Shown here: piece by piece, positions 33,802 to 42,501 of the stretch
How positions within the stretch are numbered: the stretch's first letter is position 1
Layout of the letters: each line of letters starts with the position of its first letter
DNA from: Palsa-147 sp049279675
Lineage (GTDB): Bacteria > Acidobacteriota > Terriglobia > Acidiferrales > UBA7541
Assembly (NCBI GenBank): GCA_049279675.1
Contig: JBAPOP010000012.1
Span: forward strand, 1 to 64,000
Reading direction: 5' to 3'
Length of the DNA stretch: 64,000 bases
The notes under the pieces: generated by a model
What the model was told of the DNA's origin: nothing
The model's database searches: none
Seen by the model: the letters and a program-made list of their open reading frames with translations, nothing else
Made by a program: the position numbers and the translations under genes

Positions 33802-36800
33802 CTACGCGGCGTTCGTCGCAGCTCGCGCGACGGGGGCTTGCTGCGCAACTTCATCCCAGCGAACGGAGACGAGTTTCGAAACCCCGGGTTCCTGCATCGT
33901 TACGCCGTACAGCACGGAGCCGGTTTCCATCGTCTTGCGATTGTGCGTGACGACGATGAACTGCGTCTCGGTGCCCATTTCACGCAGCATTTTGATGAAC
34001 CGGCCGACGTTCGCTTCATCGAGCGGGGCATCGACTTCATCAAGAATGCAGAACGGACTCGGCTGATAGCGGAAGACGGCGATCAGCAATGCCAGTGCGG
34101 TAAGCGCTTTTTCGCCGCCCGAGAGCAGCAGCACATTTTGCAAGCGCTTGCCCGGCGGTTGCGCAACCACGTCGATGCCGGCTTCGCCTGAGCTGTCCGG
34201 CTCGGTGAGCCGCATCTCGCCGTGGCCGCCACCGAAGAGCGTCGTGAACGCGGCGGCGAAACTAGTGTTGATTGCGTGGAACGCTTCCTCGAATTTCTGG
34301 CGCGAAATCTGCTCGAGTTCGGCGATGGTCTGCTGCGTATTCTGGATGGCTTCGATGAGATCGGCATGCTCGCGGCGCAGGAACGAATCGCGCTGCTCGC
34401 ACTCCTGATATTCCTCGAGCGCCATCATGTTGACCGGGCCCATGGCCTCGACGCGCGCTTTCATTTCGTTGTAATTCGTTTCGGCGGCGATGAGCGCTTC
34501 GCCGGTGAGCAAGTTCGGATCCTGGCCGATCAACTCCTCGGGTTGCGCGTTGAGTTCAGCGACGCAGGCCTGGCGGAGATAATCGCGATCCGAGTCGTTC
34601 CGCGCTTTCTCGATTTCGCACTGGCTGCGCTGCGCGCGCTGTTCATCGAGAGATTGGCGCTGGCCGCGAAGCGTGGCGTCGAGTTGGGTAGTCCGGCTTC
34701 GGGTTTCGTCCCACTCGCGTTCGAGTAAAGCTTGTTTTTCTTCGATGCGGAATTTTTCGGCGCGCAAATTTTCGGCTTGTTGGGCGAGTTCGGCGGTGCT
34801 CGATTCAATCTGCGCCCGCTCGGTTACGAGCGTTCCATGCTGTTCGCGAAGGCTTTCGATTCGTGCGCGCACTTGCAAAGTTTCGGCGGCGATGCGCCCG
34901 GAGATTGATTCGGCGCTGGCGAGCCGCTCGGACATGGCCGCGAGTTCTTCGCGCTGCTGCGTTAGTGTTTCCTGTTGCGTCTGAAGATTCTGGCGCATTT
35001 CCGCGAGGCGTTCGGTGGCCGCTGCGGCTTCGGCTTCGGCGGTGGCGCGTGATTCCTGCGCGCCAGAATGCCGCGCCGCAGAATCTTTCGCGCGTTCGCG
35101 TGCGGTATTCGCTTCCGCGCGAATTGCGTTGATTTCTGCAAGGCAAGCGTCGCGCTGCTCTTCTACGCGGCGAAGATCCATACGCGCTTGATCGCGCTGA
35201 TGAGTGGTGGAGACGATTTCCTTGGCAGCTTCCACGTTCTCGGCGTTCATAAACGTGAGCCACTCTTCAGCTTGCGTTATTTCATTTTCGAGACCCTGAA
35301 TCTGCGTTTGCGTGGTGGAAGCTTCCGCTTCGAGGCGCACAGACTCAGTCTCCTGCAGCCGCAATTCGCGCTTCAATGCCAGAGGGCCGGCTTCACTCGC
35401 GCGGCCGCCTGAGATCGTGCGGCCGTGGAAACACGTGCCGTCGAGCGTAAGGAAGTGAAGTTCGGGATACGCGCGAGATAATTCTTCGGCGAGTTGCACG
35501 CTCTCAACTACATAAGCAGATTGCAGCTTCGACAGAAATTGCTTTGCGGCAGGGCCGAGCGGATCGCGGAATTCGACCAGCCGGTCGAGACGCGCGACGA
35601 CGCCTTCGGTCGCCGGCAAAATTTCCGGCGCCGTGGTGACGGGGATATTCTGCACGCGCAGGGAATCGACGAAGAATGTGGCGCGGCCTCCCATTTCGTT
35701 GCGGAGGAGCGCCACGCCCTCGCGGGCGTGATCGAAAGTTTCGACGACGACGTATTCGAGTTCGTCGCGCAGAAATTGCTCGATAGCGCTTTCGTGCTTT
35801 TCTTCGACCTCGGCGTAATCCGCGAGCAAGCCCACGGCGCGGAAATTGCGGCCTTCGCCTCCGCTCGTCGCAAAAAGTTTTTGCACGGCGTCCGCGGAGT
35901 AAGCGCGTTCATCAAGAATTTGCTCGAGAGAAGTACGGCGAGCGCGCGCGGCGGAGAGAGCTTCGCGCATGGATTCGAACGACTGCTTCGACTCCGCGTG
36001 CGTCTTGCGCAGTCCGGCGAGGCGCGCCTGGGCATCGCGGACGTTGTTGTCGAGTTCCTGAGCGCGTATTTCGGCGAGCAGGCTGCGCGCGTCCGTGGTT
36101 TGCGCATTTTGAGCGTACGCGGAGCATTCGAGTTCATACGTAGCAAGCGAAGCGGCGCGCTGGGACTCGACGGCCGCGAGGCGAGCCACGGTTTCGTCGG
36201 CTTGTGTGGCGTCGGCGAGGCTGCGAATGCTTTCCTCGCTCATGCGCGCGGCCAACGCGCGGAGTTCGTCGATTCGAGCTTCGAGGTTTTTCTGGTCATC
36301 GACGCCGCGCCCTGCAAGGTCGAGAGCCTGGCGCAGCGCGGCCTCGAGAGCAGCAGTGCTTGCGCGGAGTTCAGCCAAGGAAGTTTCGTGCGTTTGACGC
36401 CGCGAGTCGAGTTCGGCGGATTCGCGCTCGGCCTGCTCGATTTCAACTACAACGCGCGCAATGCGCAGTTCGAGTTGGCGCGCCTGCTCCTGATTGAATG
36501 CAATGCGATTCTCGGCACGATCGAGATCGAGCGCCGTCTGGCTCAAGAGATTCTGCGTTTGGCGCAACTCGGCTTCGAGCTCATAGTTTCTCGCGTTCAG
36601 GCGCTCCTGTTCGGCTTCGAGTTCATGCAGAGAGCGCGTCGCGTCGTCTTCGGCCGCCGCCATTTCGCGCAGAGTGCGCTCGAGCCTTTCGGCCTCGGAA
36701 TCGAGATGCTGCGCTTTGCTCGCGAGCACGGTTCGCAGCGCGCCGCGCATTTGCTCGCGCAATTCCGCATAGCGCCGGGCCTTCGATGCCTGGCGCTTGA

Positions 36801-37647
36801 GCGATGCGAGCTGCTTTTCGACTTCCACGAGAATGTCGTTCACGCGCGAAAGATTCACGCGCGACGCTTCGAGTTTCGCTTCAGCCAGACGCCGCTTCGT
36901 CTTGTACATTGTGATTCCCGCGGCTTCTTCGATGATCGCGCGGCGATCCATCGGCTTCGAATTCAGGATTTGACCGATGCGACCCTGCTCGATGATGGCG
37001 TAGGAATCGGGGCCGAGCCCCATGCCCATGAAAAGTTCCTGGACGTCGCGGAGACGCGCCACGCGGCCGTTGATGATGTATTCGCTCTGTCCGGAGCGAT
37101 AGAGGCGGCGCCCGATGACGACTTCGCCGGGCTTTGGAGCATGCGCGGGCTTGTGAACGGGGCGCTTCTTGCGGAATTTGGCGGCGATGCCGCTGTCGGT
37201 GATGATCGCGGCGTCTTCTGCTCCAGGTTCCGCTGAGTCTGCGCCATCAGCGCCTGCGGTCTCGATTCCCGCATCAGCGGACATTTCTGGCGAGCCGGAT
37301 GCCTGATCGGAGGCCTGAGGCTCGATTGCTTCGTCTGACGCGGCCAGGACGTGCGCAACGGCGTCTGCGAGTTCCGGGTCGACCAGCGTCAGCGTTACTT
37401 CGGACATGCCGAGCGGCGGGCGCTTCGCGGTGCCATTGAATATGCAGTCAGACATGCGTTCGGCGCGGAGAAGCTTGTGGCTTTGCTCGCCAAGGACCCA
37501 AGAAATGGCGTCCACAATATTCGACTTGCCGCACCCGTTGGGGCCGACAATGCAGGTGATACCGTTGCCGCTAAAAGTGATCTGCGTCTTCTCGCAGAAC
37601 GACTTAAAGCCCAACAACTCAACTTTACGGAGTTTAAGCACGCGCAC
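33802..37647 (-). CDS. smc: chromosome segregation protein SMC with an insertion in the head domain
   Basis: The 1281-residue protein is a full SMC: Walker A GPNGCGKSN at 35-43, two long coiled coils flanking a hinge (about 560-700), signature LSGGE at 1175-1179 and Walker B ILDEVDAPLD at about 1201-1210. With ScpA and ScpB it forms condensin. Between the strand ending LTLVDPE and GEVVIGRRLYRSG, about 80 residues rich in Ala, Glu, Asp and Ser followed by a basic stretch (about 92-172) replace a linker that is about 10-20 residues in well-known homologues. The start is a GTG. purC follows 154 bases downstream. Confidence 0.95.
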   Translation of the reverse strand: MRVLKLRKVELLGFKSFCEKTQITFSGNGITCIVGPNGCGKSNIVDAISWVLGEQSHKLLRAERMSDCIFNGTAKRPPLGMSEVTLTLVDPELADAVAHVLAASDEAIEPQASDQASGSPEMSADAGIETAGADGADSAEPGAEDAAIITDSGIAAKFRKKRPVHKPAHAPKPGEVVIGRRLYRSGQSEYIINGRVARLRDVQELFMGMGLGPDSYAIIEQGRIGQILNSKPMDRRAIIEEAAGITMYKTKRRLAEAKLEASRVNLSRVNDILVEVEKQLASLKRQASKARRYAELREQMRGALRTVLASKAQHLDSEAERLERTLREMAAAEDDATRSLHELEAEQERLNARNYELEAELRQTQNLLSQTALDLDRAENRIAFNQEQARQLELRIARVVVEIEQAERESAELDSRRQTHETSLAELRASTAALEAALRQALDLAGRGVDDQKNLEARIDELRALAARMSEESIRSLADATQADETVARLAAVESQRAASLATYELECSAYAQNAQTTDARSLLAEIRAQELDNNVRDAQARLAGLRKTHAESKQSFESMREALSAARARRTSLEQILDERAYSADAVQKLFATSGGEGRNFRAVGLLADYAEVEEKHESAIEQFLRDELEYVVVETFDHAREGVALLRNEMGGRATFFVDSLRVQNIPVTTAPEILPATEGVVARLDRLVEFRDPLGPAAKQFLSKLQSAYVVESVQLAEELSRAYPELHFLTLDGTCFHGRTISGGRASEAGPLALKRELRLQETESVRLEAEASTTQTQIQGLENEITQAEEWLTFMNAENVEAAKEIVSTTHQRDQARMDLRRVEEQRDACLAEINAIRAEANTARERAKDSAARHSGAQESRATAEAEAAAATERLAEMRQNLQTQQETLTQQREELAAMSERLASAESISGRIAAETLQVRARIESLREQHGTLVTERAQIESSTAELAQQAENLRAEKFRIEEKQALLEREWDETRSRTTQLDATLRGQRQSLDEQRAQRSQCEIEKARNDSDRDYLRQACVAELNAQPEELIGQDPNLLTGEALIAAETNYNEMKARVEAMGPVNMMALEEYQECEQRDSFLRREHADLIEAIQNTQQTIAELEQISRQKFEEAFHAINTSFAAAFTTLFGGGHGEMRLTEPDSSGEAGIDVVAQPPGKRLQNVLLLSGGEKALTALALLIAVFRYQPSPFCILDEVDAPLDEANVGRFIKMLREMGTETQFIVVTHNRKTMETGSVLYGVTMQEPGVSKLVSVRWDEVAQQAPVARAATNAA

Positions 37648-37940
37648 CCTCGGTTGTTAGACTTTGCACTCTTCGACGCAACGTCAAGAGAAACAAAGGC
37701 TTAGTTTTTGAGACGGAGCTCTTCCGGGACAAAAAGTTTGGAGGGTCGATGGTCCGTGGCCCTGCCGCCTGGCGCGTGCGAAATCGGCGGTTACGGGAAG
37801 TGAAGATAGCACGGGTACTGGGCCCTGTAAAGGCCAACCGCGATGTTTGTCGCAACTAGGTGAACGTGTAATTCCTTTGACCGCTGTCTTGGACCGCAAT
37901 CCTGGTGTAACTTACGACTTGTAGCGTTTGAGATTGCTTT
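37648..37940. other. divergent spacer between smc and the methyltransferase gene
   Basis: The 293-base spacer holds no credible gene. It must contain the smc promoter (minus strand) and that of the gene at 37941 (plus strand), but I find no near-consensus pair for either. Confidence 0.5.
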
Positions 37941-38855
37941 GTGACGACGAGGGTTGCTGTGACGCTCGAGGAATGCCGGCGCTTTTATTCGCAGGAAATT
38001 CGCTTCGCAGCCAATATTAGCTCGGCCGCGCTCGTTGAAGCATACGCAAACGTGCCGCGTGAAAAGTATCTAGGGCCACCCCCGTGGCAAATCGCCTCGC
38101 CTGAACAGAGAGCGATGTCCTTGGCGAGCTCTGGGAATACGGCTTACACGCCGACGGAAGATCCTCGCGATCTTTATCACAATGTGTTGGTGGGCCTCGA
38201 CATTGCGCGCAATGTGAATAATGGGCAGCCGAGCGCGCTCGCGCGTTGGATCGATGCGATGGGTTTGAAGCCGGGGGATCGTGCGTACCACCTCGGCTGC
38301 GGGGTGGGATATTACACGGCGATTATCAGGGAAGTGGTTGGCGCGACGGGAAGCGTTGTCGCTATCGATGCGCTGCCGGAATTGGCGGCGCGAGCGAAAG
38401 AGAATCTCGCGCACTATACGAATGTGACCGTGCGTTCTGGAGATGGTGTCACGTTAGATCCCGGGCCGTGCGACGCGATGTTGATCAACGCGGGAGTGAT
38501 ACACCCGCACGTGTTGTGGCTTGATCGACTGAACGAGCGTGGACGTCTGGTGGTGCCGCTCACGATGGCTGCGACGCCTCTTCTAGGCCAGGGGATCATG
38601 GCGAAAATCGTGCACGAGCGCGGTGGTTTTACGGCGCAGATCGCGACGTTCCTGGCCATATTTTCTTGCACCAACGGGCGCGACCCGAAGCTTGAACCCT
38701 CAATGGCCAAGGCGCTCACGTCGGGAGCATTGATGAAAATCAAATCGATTCGGCGCGACTCCCACGAGGCGGCTGATACTTGTATCCTGCACGCCCCGGG
38801 GGTCTGCCTTAGCATGATTGAACTTTCGGCCAATCACGAGGCCGCCGCTTCTTAG
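37941..38855 (+). CDS. PIMT-like SAM-dependent methyltransferase
   Basis: The 304-residue protein has a Rossmann methyltransferase fold with motif I HLGCGVGYYTA and an acidic VAIDALPE strand end, in the style of protein-L-isoaspartate O-methyltransferase. The N-terminal helix region VEAYANVPREKYLGPPPW is also PIMT-like. The length exceeds Pcm (about 210) by a C-terminal part. The usual PIMT Ser/Thr site is not clear, so repair activity is uncertain. GTG start. Confidence 0.75.
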   Translation: MTTRVAVTLEECRRFYSQEIRFAANISSAALVEAYANVPREKYLGPPPWQIASPEQRAMSLASSGNTAYTPTEDPRDLYHNVLVGLDIARNVNNGQPSALARWIDAMGLKPGDRAYHLGCGVGYYTAIIREVVGATGSVVAIDALPELAARAKENLAHYTNVTVRSGDGVTLDPGPCDAMLINAGVIHPHVLWLDRLNERGRLVVPLTMAATPLLGQGIMAKIVHERGGFTAQIATFLAIFSCTNGRDPKLEPSMAKALTSGALMKIKSIRRDSHEAADTCILHAPGVCLSMIELSANHEAAAS

Positions 38856-38891
38856 AAAGCATGGCATCATCTACACGGGGGCGGGCACGCG

Positions 38892-39335
38892 ATGACTCCA
38901 AACGAATGGGCGCAGAAAAAAGCCGAGGAAATCCGCAAGCGGCGCGGCGGCAGCGACGCAGATAAGAAAGTGCGCAAGGAAGTGGGCGAGCTCAAGCGCG
39001 CGCAAATGCCGAAGATGTGGACCGAAACTCGCCAGTCGCTGAGAAAAAGAATGGATTTGATCAACGAGAGTCTCGGCGAACATATTCTGGAATGGGCGGG
39101 ACTCGACGCGAACAAGGTAGTCGTGCGCGCTCTGGAGGCCGTAGACCAGCTTTTGAGCGTGACGTATCACCCGGATATTCTCGTAATCCGCTGCGAATAT
39201 CCGAATGGGAGAGAGGAATACCGTCCAAGCGTCACGGCCGCCAAAGAGGTCGTCTTTCTTGAAGAGCACGGCGACGAGAGACGCGCGGATGATCTCGCCG
39301 AACACATCTTCGATAAATTTGCAGCGGCGCTCTGA
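38892..39335 (+). CDS. conserved hypothetical protein, 147 residues
   Basis: The product is soluble. Its strongly basic, helical N-terminal half (residues 1-55, many Lys/Arg) is followed by a compact alpha-beta part with DQLLSVTYHPDILVIRCEYPNGREEYRP. The basic half could bind nucleic acid. It lies 36 bases after the methyltransferase gene and ends before a perfect hairpin. I do not recognise the family. Confidence 0.65.
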   Translation: MTPNEWAQKKAEEIRKRRGGSDADKKVRKEVGELKRAQMPKMWTETRQSLRKRMDLINESLGEHILEWAGLDANKVVVRALEAVDQLLSVTYHPDILVIRCEYPNGREEYRPSVTAAKEVVFLEEHGDERRADDLAEHIFDKFAAAL

Positions 39336-39422
39336 ACTAATCCCAGTAGATCACTTGATTGGATTTGCGCGTCGCTTTGGCGGGCGAATGCGGCTGCGCG
39401 TGGTGCGGTGGCGCGGTGACGC

Positions 39423-39464
39423 AGGGTCCGCGCACGATTCTCTCTGAAATCGTGCGCGGACCCT
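39423..39464. terminator. perfect 17-bp hairpin between convergent genes
   Basis: The arms at 39423-39439 and 39448-39464 pair perfectly over 17 bp with an 8-base loop; the arm begins AGGGTCCGCGCACG. There is no T-run on either side. It sits between a plus gene ending at 39335 and a minus gene ending at 39491, so a two-way transcription barrier is the simplest role. Confidence 0.6.
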
Positions 39465-39490
39465 CCAGCTGAACACTTGGTGGGAGCCGC

Positions 39491-39742
39491 CTACGCCTTT
39501 TTAATCGCCTTGATGATAATGAGCAGGATTACGGCGCCGACCACTGAGCGAATCAGCAATCCGATAAGCCCGGTGGTGAAGATGCCGAGTGCTCCGAATA
39601 TCCATCCGCCGATAAACGCGCCGACGATTCCGACGATGATGTCGACGATGAGGCCGAAGCCGCGCCCCTTCACAAGTTGTCCAGCTAGAAAGCCGGCAAC
39701 CGCTCCGATAATAAGTGTCCAAAGCAAACCCATGCCGTCCAT
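39491..39742 (-). CDS. GlsB/YeaQ/YmgE family membrane protein
   Basis: The 83-residue protein has three membrane segments with many glycines: LLWTLIIGAVAGFLAGQLVKG, DIIVGIVGAFIGGWIFG and a C-terminal helix. This is the transglycosylase-associated (GlsB) family, often stress-induced. AAAGGA lies about 8 bases before the ATG. The molecular function of the family is not established. Confidence 0.9.
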   Translation of the reverse strand: MDGMGLLWTLIIGAVAGFLAGQLVKGRGFGLIVDIIVGIVGAFIGGWIFGALGIFTTGLIGLLIRSVVGAVILLIIIKAIKKA

Positions 39743-40015
39743 GTTGTTCCTTTCCCAAGCACGCAGGTATGCGCCTGCGCTCGCGGTATCGTTTCTTGAT
39801 AGGGCCTTAGCGAATAGGGGCGGATTCTATCACCGCGGAGATTCAAGTGTGCAATACCTTATTTCCGAGGCGGGGTGCGCCGCCGGCCTTCCGATAGATG
39901 CGGCAATTCGGGCAAATAAGGCCAGTGACCGCAGGCGCTATTGCGATTTGCCGCTGTATACGTTTGACTTGCTGGAGCAGGGGCCGTAGCATCTCCCGCT
40001 ACACCGGAGAGCAGA

Positions 40016-42379
40016 ATGGCAGTAACTGACGATCGCGCAAACCGTGGAGCTTTGCTCGGGCTTGTCCTGTTTGCGGCGATCTGCGGCGCGACGCTTCTTC
40101 GATATCGTCCGCCGGCGCCGAAGCCAGCGAACGCGCCACCATCGCAATTCTCCGCCGGAAGGGCGCGCGAAATTCTTTACGAGCTAGTCGGCAAAGCAGT
40201 TCCTCACCCGGTCGGAAGCACCGAAAATTCCGCGGTTCGCGAGCGGATCGTCGAGATCTTGACGAAACTGGGATACCAGCCAGAAATCCAGCCTGGCTTC
40301 GGCTGCAACGAGTGGGGCGTTTGCGGATCGGTGATGAACATCGTCGCGCGGGTGGAAGGCACGGAACCGGGCGAGGCCGTGATGCTCGTTGCGCACTACG
40401 ATTCCGTGCCCGCCGGACCGGGAGCTTCGGACGACGGGATGGGCACTGCGACGATCCTCGAAATTGCACGGATTTTGAAGACGCTCGCGCCGCCCCGCCA
40501 TCCGATTATTCTCCTGATCACCGACGGCGAAGAAGCCGGAATGCTTGGCGCCGATGTGTTTGTGGAAAAGCATCCGTGGGCGCGCGAAGTGAAAGTTGCC
40601 GTGAACCTCGACGCGCGTGGAACGTCGGGGCCTAGCCTGATGTTCGAGACCGGAAGCGCGAACGACTGGGCGATGCGCTTGTTTGCACGCGTTGTGCCTT
40701 ACCCGATTACCAATTCGATCTATTACACGGTTTATAAGCGCCTGCCGAACGATACGGACTTCTCGGTGTTCAAAGCCGCTGGCTATCAAGGGCTCAACTT
40801 CGCGATCATCGGCGACGTAGCGCACTACCACACGCCGCTCGACAACTTTGAGAATGTCTCGACGAGCAGCCTCCAACATAACGGAGACAACGCGCTCTCG
40901 ACCGTTCTGGCGTTTGCTGGCGCCGACCTCGCGAATCCTCCCGCGGGTGACGCGGTGTACTTCGATGTGTTCGGGCATTGGCTGGTGCTTTGGAGCGAGC
41001 AATCCTCATTTCTGATTGCGGCTACAGTCGCGTTTCTTCTGTTGATCGAAATCGCATTGCTGTTTCGAAAGCACCTGCTCATCATTTCCGCACTCATGTG
41101 GGGAGTGTTTGGCTGGTGCGGAATGTTGCTATTCAGCGGCGCGACCGGCTACGCACTGCTCGCCGCATATCGGTTAACCGGCACGGTGCCGCCGGCCGGA
41201 GCCGAATACGGATGGGTCGCGTATCCAATCGTGGCCAAGATTGCGTATCTCGCGCTAGCGATCTGGAGCGTCATCATTGTGGTGCGGATTTTTCAGAAGC
41301 GCACCAGCTTTTGGGGCTACTGGGCGGCGTACAACGTGCTATTTGCCGCAGCCGCCATCTGGAGTTCGCGGAACTACCCTGGAGCGAGCTTCATATTTAT
41401 TGTGCCTATCACTGTTGCTGCGATTGCCGCGCTGCCGGCTATTGTGGACACAAAGGATTCACTTTGGTGGCGCGAAGTCGCCGTGCTGATTCAGGCGGCT
41501 GCGGTCTTTTCCGTATTCGTCCCGTCGATCTGGTTTCTTTATGATGCGCTTGGCGTCGGGATCCTGCCGCTGGCATCAATGCTCGTTACCGTTGCCATCG
41601 CAACATTAGCTCCGGCATTCACTACTGCTGACGACGGAATGACGAGCGGTTTGACCGGGCTCGCGCTTACCGTGGCAATGCTCGCGGGAGCCCTCGGCTT
41701 TGTGACGCCGACCTATTCGGTTCACGCTCCGCAGCGCGTTAACTTTCAATATTGGCTGGACGCGGACGCGCATCGCGGAAAATGGGTGGCGGCGCCAAAT
41801 TCGCAGCGCCTTTCCGACTGGCTCGGCGCCGCGGCATCGTTCAATAAAAAGCCTCAACTCATGTTTCCGTGGGATTTCATCCCGCGATTTAGCGCCGATG
41901 CGCCGCCAATCGAACTGGCTGAGCCGGAATTGGCCGTGGTCGCGTCCGATCCTGCCGGCAGCGGTGTTCGATACCACGTGCGAATTAAATCGCCGCGAGG
42001 CGCGCCCGATTGCACGATTTACTTTCCGCCATCTTCCGGCGTGATGTCGATCGAGATCGAGGGACGCGCGATGCCCGTGCCGTCAGAGCGGGTTCTCGGA
42101 TTTCTCAACCTGGAACTGCACGGCTGGAAGGCGTACGAGATCGCTACTCTGCCGGCAGAGGGCACCGAGATGAGTTTCACGTTGCCGAGCGAATCGCCGG
42201 TGGAGGCGTATCTCGCCGATGAGAGCTACGCGCTGCCGTCCGACGGAATGTTCCTCACGAAGGCCCGCCCGCCCGACGCCGTGCCCTCGCAAGAGGGCGA
42301 TACCACGGTGGTCAGCCGGCGCATCCAGATTAGGCCCGGCGTTCCGACTGCGCCTCTATCGCCCGCCCCCGCGCCATGA
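40016..42379 (+). CDS. M28 family zinc aminopeptidase with C-terminal membrane domain
   Basis: The 787-residue protein has an N-terminal membrane anchor (about 10-28) and an M28 peptidase domain (about 45-310). Zinc ligands are visible in AHYDSVPAG, GASDDGMG, DGEEAGMLG and VAHYHTPLDN. From about 325 to 570 there are some eight or nine hydrophobic segments, then a beta-rich soluble end of about 200 residues. This order of domains resembles eukaryotic ER metallopeptidase 1 and the yeast vacuolar Pff1 type. The peptidase should face the periplasm. Substrate unknown. GGAG precedes the ATG. Confidence 0.88.
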   Translation: MAVTDDRANRGALLGLVLFAAICGATLLRYRPPAPKPANAPPSQFSAGRAREILYELVGKAVPHPVGSTENSAVRERIVEILTKLGYQPEIQPGFGCNEWGVCGSVMNIVARVEGTEPGEAVMLVAHYDSVPAGPGASDDGMGTATILEIARILKTLAPPRHPIILLITDGEEAGMLGADVFVEKHPWAREVKVAVNLDARGTSGPSLMFETGSANDWAMRLFARVVPYPITNSIYYTVYKRLPNDTDFSVFKAAGYQGLNFAIIGDVAHYHTPLDNFENVSTSSLQHNGDNALSTVLAFAGADLANPPAGDAVYFDVFGHWLVLWSEQSSFLIAATVAFLLLIEIALLFRKHLLIISALMWGVFGWCGMLLFSGATGYALLAAYRLTGTVPPAGAEYGWVAYPIVAKIAYLALAIWSVIIVVRIFQKRTSFWGYWAAYNVLFAAAAIWSSRNYPGASFIFIVPITVAAIAALPAIVDTKDSLWWREVAVLIQAAAVFSVFVPSIWFLYDALGVGILPLASMLVTVAIATLAPAFTTADDGMTSGLTGLALTVAMLAGALGFVTPTYSVHAPQRVNFQYWLDADAHRGKWVAAPNSQRLSDWLGAAASFNKKPQLMFPWDFIPRFSADAPPIELAEPELAVVASDPAGSGVRYHVRIKSPRGAPDCTIYFPPSSGVMSIEIEGRAMPVPSERVLGFLNLELHGWKAYEIATLPAEGTEMSFTLPSESPVEAYLADESYALPSDGMFLTKARPPDAVPSQEGDTTVVSRRIQIRPGVPTAPLSPAPAP

Positions 42380-42428
42380 TGGCCACGCGACGCCACGCAT
42401 TGCTTTGAAAACTCCGCTGGCACGATGT

Positions 42429-42457
42429 TTGCCACTCACGTGCATCCTCGCTACAAT
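42429..42457 (+). promoter_or_regulatory. cysS: predicted sigma-70 promoter of cysS
   Basis: TTGCCA (42429-42434) and TACAAT (42452-42457) are 17 bases apart, giving a start near 42464 and a leader of about 38 bases to the ATG at 42502. Confidence 0.6.
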
Positions 42458-42501
42458 CAACGATTCGAAATTTACTTGTGGCACACACTGACGCGCCGAC
42501 T

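Noticed and set aside
33648..33854. Extended purC start overlapping the end of smc
   Set aside because: The extra 69 residues are low complexity and unlike PurC; a GTG with a ribosome binding site at 33647 gives the normal protein.
35494..37236. 580-codon open frame on the plus strand inside smc
   Set aside because: It is antisense to an intact, clearly recognised smc gene and encodes no recognisable domain; long antisense frames are common in GC-rich coiled-coil genes.
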